Below, in pieces: positions 11,266-23,192 of a stretch of 64,000 nt of DNA. The notes under the pieces were generated by a model. It worked only from the letters and a program-made list of their open reading frames with translations, was not told where the DNA came from and made no database searches. The translations under genes were made by a program, and so were the position numbers. Origin of the DNA: Telopea speciosissima. Its lineage: Eukaryota; Streptophyta; Magnoliopsida; Proteales; Proteaceae. Position 1 is the first letter of the stretch. Every line of letters begins with the position of its first letter. The DNA is taken from assembly GCF_018873765.1 (NCBI RefSeq), contig NC_057924.1, positions 2,108,001-2,172,000 of the forward strand, in the 5' to 3' direction.

Positions 11266-12440
11266 TGATGCAGCACCATGTGCCCCCACCTGAAGGAACA
11301 AGAAGAAGAAGCAGCCCTGAAATTAGGGCTTAGTTTGGGAGCCATAGCTTAGGTGTACATTTACTAGGTTCTATACTTAGTTTTATTTCAGCTTATTTGT
11401 AAACTTAAATTGAACCGGTTTAAACCATGGTTCAATTTAAGTGATTTAATTAAGTGTCTTTTGTTTTTAGTTATTAGGGGTAGATAGGACTTCTAACCTT
11501 TTAAAAATTTAAGTTGTTTTAAGTGAGGGAAGAGTTTAATTTGTATTAGGATTTGGCCTGTGGCCTTTTATTATAAAATTTCAAATCGTGGGAGGCTCCC
11601 CCACAAGTTTTATGAATTAAAAAAATCGTGTTTGCTGCCATTGTTGCTGCTGCTGCTCCTTGTGAGTGTTTGCCTTGTTGTTCTATCAAGGAAGAAAGGG
11701 TTGGTGGATCTCTTACGACTCCTTACACCATGACAGCTAGGAGGGTCCCTAAGATTGAAGGTGGTTCTATCCTTCTCCATTGTTCAAGCTCATCTTCAAG
11801 CTGCTGTTACTGGAATTCTGCAACATCCAGTAAGTTATTTAATTTTTTTCTGCAACATCCCTTCTTATTCTAATCCTCCAATCTAGCCCTAACCCATCCC
11901 CATCAATCTCCACTAAAACCTAGGTTATCTAGGGACTGTTCAGCCCTATTCTACCGTCCATATCCTTTCAAACTTCAAGCATAACACCCCCGCAGTAGCC
12001 CCTACACTTGATTCAGATTGCTGCCCCCATTCCTAGCTCAAAACCCTAAAATCCCCTCATCTCTACAAAACCCCAAATCCGTCCTAGACCTAACTAACCA
12101 TCAGAATTGCACCAAACCACAGCCGAACCATCCCCTTGTTGCCCCTAGGACTCGGCTAGAACCCCTGCCCAGAATTCCCACTCCAAACCTTAAATTCACC
12201 CTTTTTCCTCATTTTCAAAACCTGAAACCCTAACCCTAAATTTCTGAATTTTAATTTTTTAATTAAAACTTCATCAAACCTATACCATTAGCTTCTCCTA
12301 GACCTGCCTATTAAAACCATATAAAATTTGACCCCATTCTCATAAACCTAACCCTAATTTTGCCCATTTGAACCAGCAGCCCCCTTTTGATCCTGTTGCT
12401 TGGCCTCTGGCAGGATCCTTCTCCTATCTAGAGCTACATT
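11266..12440 (+). mobile_element. Solo LTR, probably Ty3/gypsy-type, fossil
   Basis: A 1175-bp segment starting TGATGCAGCACC and flanked by GAACTC direct repeats (11260-11265 and 12441-12446). It matches, in opposite orientation, the segment at 14732-15875; shared strings include TTTGTATTAGGATTTGG and GGAGGCTCCCCCAC. It is absent at the same place in copy 2, so it arrived after the duplication or was lost there with nearby bases. No internal region is attached. Superfamily assignment is tentative. Confidence 0.75.
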
Positions 12441-13379
12441 GAACTCCCACAACTTGGACCAATAGCCAAACTTTGATAGGTCCATTGTACTCTTATTAAG
12501 TACGAGTATTGAAGCCCCATGTTTGGGCTTGAAAATATGTAGGTTAAATGTATCCCACAGCTCTCTACCCCTCCCCAAAACCAAAAAAAAAAAATAAAGG
12601 GTTAAAAATTAGAATAAGAGAATACAAGAAGAAGAAGAGCAATTAATGATTATGATAACAATGACATTTCAGGGAATTTTTTTGGAATGTCTGTTCTCTT
12701 CAGCACTAATTGGTTAGGATTCTCAACATTCTTGGACTGGATTTGTTAGTCAAAATTGATGAGGTTTGTATTTGCCACTGAGATATTGTTCTGTTTGGAA
12801 TCTGTTCTCATTTTGTGAATGAAGGTAAGTGAGACGCAACCCTAGTTTAGAAATGTTACTATGATTGCTGAAAGGTAACATTGTCTATTACAAGTTAGGA
12901 AAAGATATTACATCTGTGTTAGTATCACCAAGAACTATGCTGCCACCATACAGGGATAAGTATTCAACTTGCAACTGTTTCCAGACATTGTGGGCTAAAA
13001 TTGGATTATTATCGGAACCCACAAACTCCTTTAGTTGATAGAGCCCATTATATTACTATAGAACCAATATCAGCAATAATTCAAGGCAAATGTTAGGTTT
13101 TGTCATGAAATAACTCTGTTCTTGTTCCTCTCCTTCCACAAGGACCAAGTAATCCAAAAGGAAGTCATCTTCAGAGTACAAGTGATTTGGGACTTGATTT
13201 ATAGTTGACTGGGTTCTAGCCGTTTTATACCAAACTTGCCAACAAAATGTTTCCAGGTATTGCATGTATACACTTCAGGAAGAGATGATTGGTCAGATTC
13301 ATTTCACATTTAAACATGGTATCAAAGTGGGGTTTTTGTCTTGGAATCCTATCCGGGAGGGTTTTGGAGTTGTTCCAAC
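12441..13379. other. Non-coding paralogous stretch, copy 1
   Basis: Aligns with 31855-32800 of copy 2 with scattered substitutions and small indels. No coding region or repeat end is recognised. Confidence 0.55.
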
Positions 13380-13827
13380 CTACCCCCCATCAACTTGGTA
13401 TCAAAGCTATGGAGAGGCGGTAGGCAAGATCGACGGTTGTTGCATTCTACTTCCAATTGAAGATTTATCATGCAAGCTTGATTCAATGATTCCATTAAAC
13501 TCGTGGACGAGTTTTGTTTCAAGATGAGGTGAGCTGATGTAGATCAAAGTTCCATATGTAGCCGTAGGAACAAGGCCCCAAAACCAGCTCAATATCGTTG
13601 TGATATTCAACTGCTGAGGGAGGCAGCCTGGTATGATGATGTGGCAGGTTTTTGTTGGTTCGATGGAGCATCACATAAGGCAGCCTAAGTCCAGATTGCA
13701 TGGTGCTAATTCAGGTTATATTTGTAGCCTTGCAAAAGAACTGATGTAGGTCGAAATATGAAGAAGAAAAGGCCAAAGCACTGATCACATGAACAGTGTC
13801 ACAGCCCATATTTGCCTTTTTGGGAAT

Positions 13828-14081
13828 TGTCAATAACAGCAAAATAGAAGAAGGGAAGGAAGAAAGAAAGAAAGAAAGAGGAAGAAGAAGAAGAAGAGGA
13901 AGAGAAGGGAGAAGATTGAGGGAGAAGGGCTGGACTCTCTAATCTAAAGAGAGTCCAGAAATCACATTAATATAAAGGGATATGTATAGGGGTAAAATAG
14001 GAAACAAATAAGAGCTTAGCGCCATATAGCTGACGCTATTCTCGAGATGGGCTATTCCCATAATACTCTTTACATCTAACA
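13828..14081 (-). repeat. 3' LTR of the copia element
   Basis: 254 bp, starting TGTCAATAAC and ending CATCTAACA on the plus strand. It holds a GA-rich simple repeat that explains most of its length difference from the other LTR. The purine-rich tract CCAGCTTGAGGGGGAG, read on the minus strand, abuts it. Confidence 0.9.
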
Positions 14082-14731
14082 CTCCCCCTCAAGCTGGAGC
14101 ATATATATCAATCATGCCCAGCTTGTTACAAATATAGTCAACCCTCCCACTTACTAGAGACTTAGTAAAAATGTCAGCAAGTTGTTCTCCAGTCTTGACA
14201 TACTTTATACAGATTACGCCCTATTGGAGTTTTTTCTCTTACAAAGTGACAATCCACCTCAATGTGTTTAGTTTTCTCATGGAACACGGGGTTCGAGGCA
14301 ATATGTACTGTTGCCTAGTTGTCACACCACAATTGCATTGGTGTAGAGCTCTCAAACCCTAGTTCAGTCAACAACATCTTCAACCAAACTAATTCACAAG
14401 TAGCATGTGCCATGGCTCAGTACTCTGATTCTGCACTCGATCTAGCCACTACACTCTGTTTCTTGCTCTTCCATGAGACAAGATTCCCTCCAACAAATAT
14501 ACAGTAGCCGGTAGTTGATCTGAGATCAATTGGTGATCCAGCCCAACTCGGGTATGACCATGATCAGTGTACACTAACCCTTGTCCAGGAGCCTTCTTGA
14601 GGTACATCAAAATCTGAATGACAGCATCCCAATGAGATGTCCTGGGAGATGACATGAATTGACTCACAAAACTCACCGGAAATGAGATATCAGGTCGAGT
14701 GATTGTCAAGTAGTTCAGCTTTCCAACCAAC

Positions 14732-15875
14732 TAATGTAATTCAGATAGGGTAAAGCCCTACTAGAAGCCAAGTAAAATCAAGTTCTGATCGAGTCTGCTG
14801 TTTGGGGCAGATTTGGATCTGTTTAGGGCAAATTTAGGGTTTAGGCTAGGGTTAGGGGTGAATGTGATATATGGTAATGATCAGCAGGTCTAGGGGATTA
14901 TTTTGTTATAAAAATATTGGGATTTGGATGAGTTTAAAATTCCTGCAGAATTAGGGTTAGGGTTTGGGTGTTAGGTTTCAAGTTCTAGGGTGAAACTTAG
15001 GGTTTTGGATGGGGGTTTGAAGTTGGGTTTTAGATGATCAGATTGGGTTCAAACTAGGATCGAGTGTAGGGGCTGGGATAGGGATGATATGCCTGAAATC
15101 TGAGAGGAATTGGGTAAGGGGATAGGGCTGGACAGAACTTAGATTGAACTAGGGTTTATGAAATTAAAACAGAAATTAAAGGGGGATCGAATGGGGAAGG
15201 AGAAGGAATGGAAAACAGAATTTAAATTCAAACTTACCCCAAGAATCCACCGACAGAAGCTTGATCAATGAAGGATGAAACCACCTTCACAAAGAGAGAA
15301 CCTCCCAGCCGTCACGGCGTAAGGAGTCACAGGAAGTCCACCTGTCCTTCTTCCTTGATAGATCCACAAGGCAACACTCCAAGGAGTAGGAGTAGGACCA
15401 GCAGCAGCAGCAATCGGCAGCTAGCAAACAGTCTTTTTTGTCTAAAATTCAATTGTGGGGGAGCCTCCATGATTTATCTTATTCATAATATGGCTTTATG
15501 CCAAATCCTAATACAAATTAATTACCTCCTCACTTAAAATCGTGGAAGGGGCCTAATTAAACAAAGCTAATAACTTAAAAACCCCAAAAAGACTTAATTA
15601 CCCCTAATAACTTAACTTAAAAGATTCTAACTTAAAACTATTGATTTAAAAGAAGATTCATTACTAGCCAATAGGATTTAAGAACCTATTAGCCAATAGG
15701 AGCACTTCACTTAAATCAGACCAACTAAACCAATTGGATGCAACCAATTTAAACCGGTTCAACTCAAAAAATAGAAAATAAACTAAGTATGGAAAATGCA
15801 AGCAAAATAAACCTAACCTATGGCTCCCTAATTAAATCCTAAGTTCAGGACTTCTTCCTACTTGGGGCTACATCA
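14732..15875 (-). mobile_element. Solo LTR nested inside the copia element, fossil
   Basis: 1144 bp, flanked by CCAAC on both sides (14727-14731 and 15876-15880). It belongs to the same family as 11266-12440 but in opposite orientation; read on the minus strand it starts TGATGTAGCCCC. It splits the copia coding region between reverse transcriptase and RNase H. It is therefore younger than the copia insertion. Confidence 0.85.
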
Positions 15876-18800
15876 CCAACCTTCTCTATCTTTTCGGATC
15901 ATCAAGGGCATCTCCCTCATCTGCAACAAGTTTAGTGTTTGGATCCATTGGGCTATCAAGCGGTTTGCACCCTAACATCCCAGCCTCTGTAAGTAAGTCA
16001 AGAGTATATTTTCGCTGTGAGAGAGATATTCCGTTCTGAGATTGAGCCACTTCAACTCCTAGGAAATAATTCAACTTTCCCAAATCTTTAGTTTGAAATC
16101 TCTGTTGTAAATGAGGTTTCAAACTATCGATGCCTGTAAAGTCATCACCAGTAATCACAATGTGATCAACATATACAATCAAAAAGATTCTTCCAGCACT
16201 TGTTTGATGATTGAAAAGAGAATAATCACTATTGCATTGTGATAGGCCAAACTCAAGAACCACATTTGTAAAGCGGCCAAACCATGGTCTCGGAGACGGT
16301 TTCAATCCATACAAAAACTTATTCAATGTACAAACCAGCCCAGACTCCCCCTGAGCAACAAACCCTAGAGGTTGCTCTATAAACACTTCCTCATGAAGAT
16401 CCCCATGGAGGAAAACATTCTTGACATCGTGCTGGTGCAGAGGCCAGTGATGCGAGGCAGCAAGGGAGATCAAGACACGAACAGAGGAGAGTTTGGCAAT
16501 TAGGGAAAAGGTATCCAAGTAATCGAGACCATACACCTGGGCATAGCCTTTAGTCACCAACCGAGCTTTCAGGCGAGCAAGAGAGCCATCAGCATTAACT
16601 TTGACCACATAAACCCAGCGACAACCAATGGCAGATTTTCCAGGGGGCAGTGGAACAAGATCCCAAGTGTGGTTATGGTCCAAAGCCTGCAATTCATCTT
16701 CCATAGCTGTCCTCCAGCCAGAAATAGATAAAGCCTCTGCAATGCTCTTTGGAATAGGATGAGATGCAACAGTGGAAATGCAAGTTTGAAAGGTAGGAGA
16801 TAAACCAAAATAAGAAACATGAAAAGAAATTGGATGTGTAACACAACGACGGGTACCTTTCCGATGAGCAATGGGCTGGTCCAAGTCAGAAAAGGGAGGA
16901 TCAGGTATAGGATCCACAGACGGCGAAGACGTAGCAGCAGAAGGAGTTTCAATAGGGGCAGCAACTTCTTCTCTTTGACGAGGTTCATGGTGATACATAT
17001 GAATGATGGGAGGCCGAATAGGGGGCTGCACAAGAGGCGGAGCAACAAGAGACCGTACAGGAGGCTGAATAACACAAAGAGGAAGATCCTCACCCAAGGA
17101 AGGATCCTCGACAGGCTCATGCACATAAGATTGAGATCCAAAGAAGGAAACATTAGCCATAACAAAATACTTGCGAAGAACAGGGGAATAACAATGATAC
17201 CCCTTCTGAACACGAGAATATCCCACAAAAATGCATTTAATGGTTTTAGGGTTTAACTTCGATAACCCTGGAGTATGGTCACGAATAAAGCAGACACACC
17301 CAAAGACACGTGGGGACAAAGGGAATAAAGACTCAGAAGGAAAAAGCAAAGCATGAGGAATGCCCCCACGTAGGATAGAGGAGGGCATTTGATTGATAAG
17401 ATAACAAGCAATTAACACTGAATCAGCCCAGAAAGTCTTGTCCACTTTCATTTCAAAGAGAAGGGACTGAGTCACTTCCATCAAGTGACGGTTCTTCCGT
17501 TCAGCCACACCATCTTGTTGGGGTGTGTCTGAACAAGAAGACTGATGAATGATTCCACGAGTGGTCATAAAGTCAGAAAAAGGGGCGGAAAAATAGTCCC
17601 GTGCATTATCACTACACAACACCTTAATATAAAATCCAAATTGATTCTTAATTTCAGCAATAAATGAAGAAAAGATAGAGAACAATTCAAAACAACTTTT
17701 CATTAAGTACAACCAAGTCACATGAGAGTAGTCATCAACAAAAGTAACAAAATATGTAAAACCCAACTTGGAAGACACTCGACAAGGACCCCATACATCG
17801 GAGTGAACCAAAGAAAAGGGATGTAAGGCCCGTTTGTTGACACAAGGGGGATAACTCACATGATGGAGTTTCCCAAACTGACACGGCTCACAATGTAAAA
17901 CTGAAAGGGAACGCAAACTAGGAAACAATTTTTGCAAACTCTGTAAAGATGGATGACCAAGGCGACAATGAAGTTGATGAGGGGTAACGATGCTCGAACA
18001 AGCAACTGAAGATGCGTCCTCCAGAAGATAGAGCCCCTCGAGACCCTGCCTCTACCAATCGTCCTCCTCGTCCGCAAATCCTGAAAGACACAAGAATCAG
18101 GAAAAAATGTTATAGAACAGTTGTAGGCTTTGGTAAGTTGACTAACAGACGAGATTAAAAGGAAATTTAGGCAAATACGAGGGAGAGGTTAAGGAAAAAG
18201 AAGAAATGGGCTGCACAATACCAGTGCCTTTGACTATAGCACAACAACCATCAGCTAAAGTGACACTCGAATGAGAAAGTTGTAAAGAGGAAAAGATACC
18301 TGAGATGCTAGACATATATGGTCTGAGGCCCCTGAATCAATAATCCAGGGCCTAGAAGTGGAGAGGCACATAGTGGCATTACCTTTCTGGACAAAAGTAG
18401 CAATGGAAGAGATGTCCTGAGCAACCTTGCCCTGGCTGTAGCGAGCATACTCCTCCTCTGTCATAGTCAAAGTTACACGGCGTTCCTCAACAGGTACAAG
18501 TGGGGCTGCAGGGTCTACACTAGCAGTGTTAGCTAGCTTGGCTGCAGGTTTGCCATGTAGCTTCAAACAATAACGCTGAATGTAACCAAATTTGCTACTA
18601 TGTTGGCAAGTCCTTGGAGGACCAGATCTCTCTGACTTCTCAGACAAGTCATGGGTACTAGCAGAAGGTGCAGCTGGGGGGGTCTTGGTAGATTGACGAC
18701 CCCCACTGCGGCTACTACTCACAAGAGCAGAACTATCACCGGAAGAGACTCGAGTAGTGTCACGAGATACACAAAGAACCCGAGAAAAGTGTCTGCAAGA

Positions 18801-20052
18801 GATGGAACTGTAACACCCCCAAGAATCTGAGACCGTACTGAGTCAAAGTCAGGGCCCAAACTGCCCAAGAAACTCATAACTGCTAGTTGCTCACGTTGTT
18901 GCTGCATTTGGGTAACATCAGAGGTAATGGGCAGCAAAGCATTCAACTCCTCATACATCCTCTTGAAATCAGCAAAGTGTTGGGTCAATAGTCGACTCTT
19001 TCTATCAACTCGATAAAACTCTCGAGAGAGTTCATAAATCCTGGAGAGGTTGTTGTGCCCAGAGTACAATACAGCCAGATACTCCCATAGGTCCTTAACA
19101 GTGTCAATATGGGTCACAAGATCTACAATATTGCTGTCCATAGAGTTGAGACCCAAGATGCGAGCATCAGCAACCTCCCAAGCCTCATCATCCATTTTGG
19201 CAGGTTTCTTGCCAGTCAAATTATACTTCTCACCCCATCCAGTGAGAACTACGGTCACAATCTTGTGCCATTGTTGATAATTCTGACTACCTTCTAGCTT
19301 CTTAGAGGTCAGAAAATTAGGTGAAGAGGATACAACCGCAGTCACAGCCTTGGTGTCCGTCGATGTCTCTCCCATAATTTCCACCAAAGAAGAGCACCAA
19401 GCACCAATAATTGAAAACAGAGTAGTCCTCAAACAGTAGCAACAGCCCAAAAAGACTTCAATCTCAACAGGAAATCAGAATAGGCTTCAAACAGTAGGAA
19501 CAGCTCAATAATCATCAAACAAGTGCCATTAGACAGCAAACCAGCAACATAATAGGCATCAAACAGTAGCCCAACCACCACAAAGTAACTCAGTAGCTCA
19601 ACAAGAATAACTCGATAGCAGCACAACAGCGTAACAGAGATAAAATAGTCAACAAACAGTCCATAAAATCGATTCAAGAAATTGATATCCACACCAAGAC
19701 TCATGCAGCAATTTAATCCATAACAGAAATGGATTGCAGCAATGGAAAATCACCAAAGAAACAGTCCAGAAATGCTTCCCATTCAACTCGAAAATAGGGT
19801 AAACCAGTGCAAAGAACCCCAAACCTGAGACAGATTAGGAATCGAGGCTTCTAGACCATTGCGGCAATCCTTCAAACACCTTCAAGACATCGAAAATGGG
19901 GTAAACTACCCCTACAGCAGTGTAAATCCCTAGAGAGTCTTCAAAACCTTCAAGAGTCTATCCCACCTTCTTCACTTGGTTACAGAAATAAGAAAGGGAC
20001 TGAAAGAAGAAGTGGAAGCAGGCCCTACTGGATCAGAAATGCTCTGATACCA

Positions 20053-20290
20053 CGTCAATAACAGAAAAATAGAAGGGAGGGAAGAAAGAAAGAAAGAGGA
20101 AGAAGAAGAAGAAAAGGGAGAAGATTGAGGGAGAAGGGCTGGACTCTCTAATCTAAAGAGAGTCCAGAAATCACATTAATATAAAGGGATATGTACAGGG
20201 GTAAAATGGGAAACAAATAAGAGCTTAGCGCCATATAGCTGACGCTATTCTCGAGATGAGCTATTCCCATAATACCCTTTACATCTAACA
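20053..20290 (-). repeat. 5' LTR of the copia element
   Basis: 238 bp, adjoining the primer-binding site at its low-coordinate edge and ending CATCTAACA at 20290. It agrees with 13828-14081 apart from a few substitutions and a shorter GA-rich run. The base next to the primer-binding site differs from the canonical CA end. Confidence 0.9.
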
Positions 20291-20921
20291 AGAATGTTTT
20301 TTAGATGATCTGGTGGACCCCTTGGCTAGTTGTATGGAGGATGGTTTGAAGGTTAACTGTGTGCAGATTTTTTTCTCAAGAGATTAGGCTGTCGAGATAA
20401 ATTAGGAACTCAGTTTGTCTTTGCATGGGGGGCTTAGTATTCAGCTTTAGTTTCTATTTTTAGATTAGATTAGTTTCTAAATTCCAGGACTCTTTATTTT
20501 GCCAACTAATGGGGTTGGATTTCTTTGTAATTGGTTTATTATTATGACAAAGTCTAGGGGTTTCTTTTCCGCACAAGAAAGAGTTGTTTTTATGTAATGG
20601 GTAGTTTCTATTTTTAGGATTCTTTATTTGTCAGTTAATTAGATTTCTATTTGGATTTTATTTTATCTCTATAAGACTTTGATGTAATCGATTTGAAGTT
20701 TATAAATAAAGAAAAGAGGGCTGAAACAGCCAAGTTGAGTTTGGAAAAAAAAAAAGAATGAGCTTGGTTAAAGCCATTAATGGCTATGAGAGACAGCTCC
20801 TGTAAGAAACAGGTACTGAGGCCGTGGGGTGAGAGACCTAAGGGAGAGAGTGAGAGGCTCAATCCAAACTATCTTCTATTTTTTTTTTTTAATCTTTTAT
20901 TCCAATCTATTTTGGTGACAG

Positions 20922-20994
20922 TTATGTCCTGAAAGTTCCTGATCTGCTGAAGACTATTCGAAAGACTGAATCAGCCATTGGAATTGATGTTTGA
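20922..20994 (+). other. Possible terminal exon of an unrecognised gene, copy 1
   Basis: A 73-bp segment follows the acceptor GGTGACAG and ends in TGA. It contains LLKTIRKTESAIGIDV. Its phase (one base, then codons) matches the end of 10472-10533, and copy 2 keeps the same frame at 38687-38759. The acceptor AG spans the inferred end of the LTR fossil. No family is recognised; chance is a real alternative. Confidence 0.3.
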
Positions 20995-21089
20995 TTGTTG
21001 CATGAAGGCTTAAGAATATCAGTACATTGATCCTACTGTAGTGTGGTTCTTAGTTGAACTTCTTCTACATTAAATTTGTTAGACGGTTT

Positions 21090-22439
21090 TAAAGAAACAA
21101 AGTTGAAAAGAATGTGGGTTCAAAGAAGAATAGAAGGATTATAGTAATCCACCTATCTAATCTACTCTGCCTGAGAGAATCGATCTGCAAAAACAATTCA
21201 TCCTGTGGGTGTAATATGCTTGGTACAGTCCTATGTATGTCCCTTTTTAAGATCATTGGCTTCTTAGAATGTACTGTAGGTGTTTGTTGTTTAGGTACTC
21301 TCTGCTTTTTCTACTTTGCCAGTTGTTTGGTATGCTTTTTTTTTATCAGATAAGAATTTGTTAAGCAAAATGAGAGAATGACACTGAGCTTAACAGAGAG
21401 GAGAGCCACCAGGTTAAAGTCTTTCCGCCAAAACAGTCATATTCTAGCAGTTTTAGCTATTTGCATTTTTAGAGATAGACTTGAAAGAGGAAGACTCATA
21501 GTATGTTTTAATATCTTGTACAAAATTCATGATTCTCCAGCCTACCGAAATGTGAGGCTAAGGGTTGATTCTGTCTAGAACTTCTTTGGCATTGCCCAAA
21601 ATGATTAGGTTCCTAAGAGCAGGTTTTTCAACAGCTTCTAGTTCCTTCAAAAACCCAAATGCTTAAATTTCTTTGGCTGACCCTTGCACTGATTTTCAAG
21701 TGACTGCTAAGGATTATCTTCTTCATTCCTGGTATTGGTATCATTGGAAGGGGGTGGGGGTTTCGCTTTGTGTGTCATAGAGGAGGAGGGGGGGGGGGGG
21801 GGAGATCCATTGGAGGTGATTACAAGGGTTAGAGACAGTCACTATGGAAACAAATTGATTTCTTAACTGCCCCACATACCAACGTAAGAGAGTCATTAGG
21901 AGACATTGCAGAAGATGGTGTTGGATTCTACCATGATTTCCGCAAGTCTTCCCATGAAACAGTTTACAACCTGGACCTTTGAGGTTGTTTGGTATTTTAG
22001 GTATGTCCTCCCTTTTGGCATCACTAGCTGTTGAAGAGTAGATTGATGCACAACGTTTGGAATCTCGCATCCTCTGCTACCCCCCCACCCCCATAAAAAA
22101 AAAAGAAAAAGAAAATATCCTTTTGCAGCTTATTCCTCTTGTAGTCTTGTATCATTTCCTTTTTGGTTTAACCTGTTTCGCTTTTGTGCTGATGAATTAA
22201 GAGTTGATGGTTCCATGTTCTATTCTTTAGCTGATTTCTTCTCTCTGCAGTTTGAAGGGGCATTTGGAATCCAGGAAGTGGGGCTGCTATGTCGTTGTCT
22301 TTGCATGTGGGCTGATTCTGATCCGTCATGGAGAAAGGCAGAAACTAAACCTGTAGAGGGAGAGGTGAAAGAGACATGAGAATAGGAGATTTCCAGTTAC
22401 ATCAATGTAGTATGAACTTAACTATCTTTGTAATGGTTC
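21090..22439 (+). other. Near-identical tract shared with 38855-40202
   Basis: Apart from homopolymer lengths, I see one substitution (C near 22189 versus A) over about 1.35 kb. The flanks differ at several percent or more on both sides. Small identical ORFs here (21114-21353, 21378-21578, 21741-22070) show no family features and are not called as genes. An exon-like patch after an acceptor (TCTCTCTGCAG) lies at 22259-22378. Confidence 0.7.
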
Positions 22440-23183
22440 CTTTTCATGATGTTCCTCGTCTTTATGAAACCACATAAGAAGTGTTTATTAGAGGACAGTC
22501 GTCGGTTGCATGGATTTGGAAATCGAACCAGAATCAGCGGACCTTGTTTCCAATTAACGCCAGTTATGGATGCACTTATATCTTATTCTTGACAAAATGC
22601 TCGTTCTTTTAGTCAGTAAAATAGAAAAATCATTGAAACTTACCTCTTACAGTTAGATCCACAAGACTTGTTTAAAAATCTAAAATATTATAGATTCGTG
22701 GGAATGTTTGCTACTTCTTCCTGATTCCATTTTCTAGGGTTTTGGTAGATGCTGGCTAGTTTCCAACAGAGTCCGATTCGATTTGAATCAGAGTTAATGG
22801 AGGTTGATACCATGCCTGATTCTGGGTTGTAGAAATTTTTGTAGGTTGTGGCTGGAAGTAATGCTTGGATGTGAATGAGTTGTAATGGGGTTTGAGGACA
22901 CGGTTTTTTTAATGTGTGCAGCTTTTGTATCTTATGGTTTATATATCTTTGTTATTATTATTTTTCCTATTAGGGACTTGGAACAGTATAAATTATTTTT
23001 TGTGACCATTCTTGTTGCTTCCTCCTCCCTTTGCCCCAAATACTTTGAACGGTATTTGGGTCTATGGGTCTATCAGTCTGAGCTAGCTTCCCCAGTGATC
23101 GTTTCATACATGGAGTGTGGAAATTTCATCCTCTCACTGTTCATTATATATATATGGAGAACAAATGTTTTTAACAGTTCAAA
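22440..23183. other. Right end of duplication copy 1, no gene seen
   Basis: Aligns with 40203-40955 of copy 2, with clustered substitutions at 22440-22560 and 22978-23060 and an identical stretch between (about 22751-22977). No supported coding sequence. Confidence 0.6.
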
Positions 23184-23192
23184 GATATTGAT

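Larger units (their letters stand above)
13828..20290 (-). mobile_element. Ty1/copia retrotransposon, broken, private to copy 1
   Basis: A 6463-bp element on the minus strand. LTRs: 13828-14081 and 20053-20290. A primer-binding site matching initiator-methionine tRNA (TGGTATCAGAGC in reverse complement) sits at 20041-20052. A polypurine tract lies beside the left LTR. Parts in order: gag about 18719-19380, protease (DSGASDHI) about 18255-18722, integrase plus reverse transcriptase 15886-17937, and the region leading to RNase H about 14449-14731. Flanks GGAAT and AGAAT fit a 5-bp target repeat with one change. The LTRs differ by roughly 2-3% by eye, suggesting about a million years under usual plant rates. 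It is broken, with several interruptions and a nested solo LTR. Confidence 0.93.
13380..20920 (+). mobile_element. Old LTR-element fossil present in both copies, interrupted by copia in copy 1
   Basis: Near 13394 a string like a methionine-tRNA primer site (TGGTATCAAAGC) is followed by a short remnant ending near AACTCGTGGACGAG, a motif I associate with the 3' end of plant gypsy polyproteins. A probable LTR then runs from TGTCAC (13797) to GTGACA (20920), about 660 bp once the copia insertion is removed. It includes a TATAAATAAAG string near 20700. Most of the internal region is gone. It predates the tandem duplication because copy 2 has it too (32800-38685). Confidence 0.55.
3096..23183 (+). 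repeat. Tandem segmental duplication, copy 1 (about 20.1 kb)
   Basis: Nearly all of 3096-23183 realigns in the same order and orientation to 23184-40958, apart from insertions private to each copy. Matching landmarks: the start near 3100 and 23190, the RRM gene (6511 and 26831), the downstream region (8600-13800 and 28865-33230), and the end (20640-23180 and 38400-40955). The left edge GATATTGAT (3096-3104) and the right edge CAAAGATA (40951-40958) meet at 23181-23192 as AAAGATATTGAT, so the join shares four bases, GATA. After removing private insertions, both copies reduce to about 11 kb. Confidence 0.93.

Noticed and set aside
13264-13527. 87-codon frame reading into LNSWTSF
   Set aside because: It is a remnant inside the old LTR fossil rather than a host gene.
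16819-17256. 145-codon plus-strand frame
   Set aside because: It lies antisense inside the copia coding region.
21114-21353. Identical 79-codon frames in both copies (also 38879-39118)
   Set aside because: Identity is explained by the tandem duplication and the near-identical tract. Composition is low-complexity and no splice or family evidence exists.
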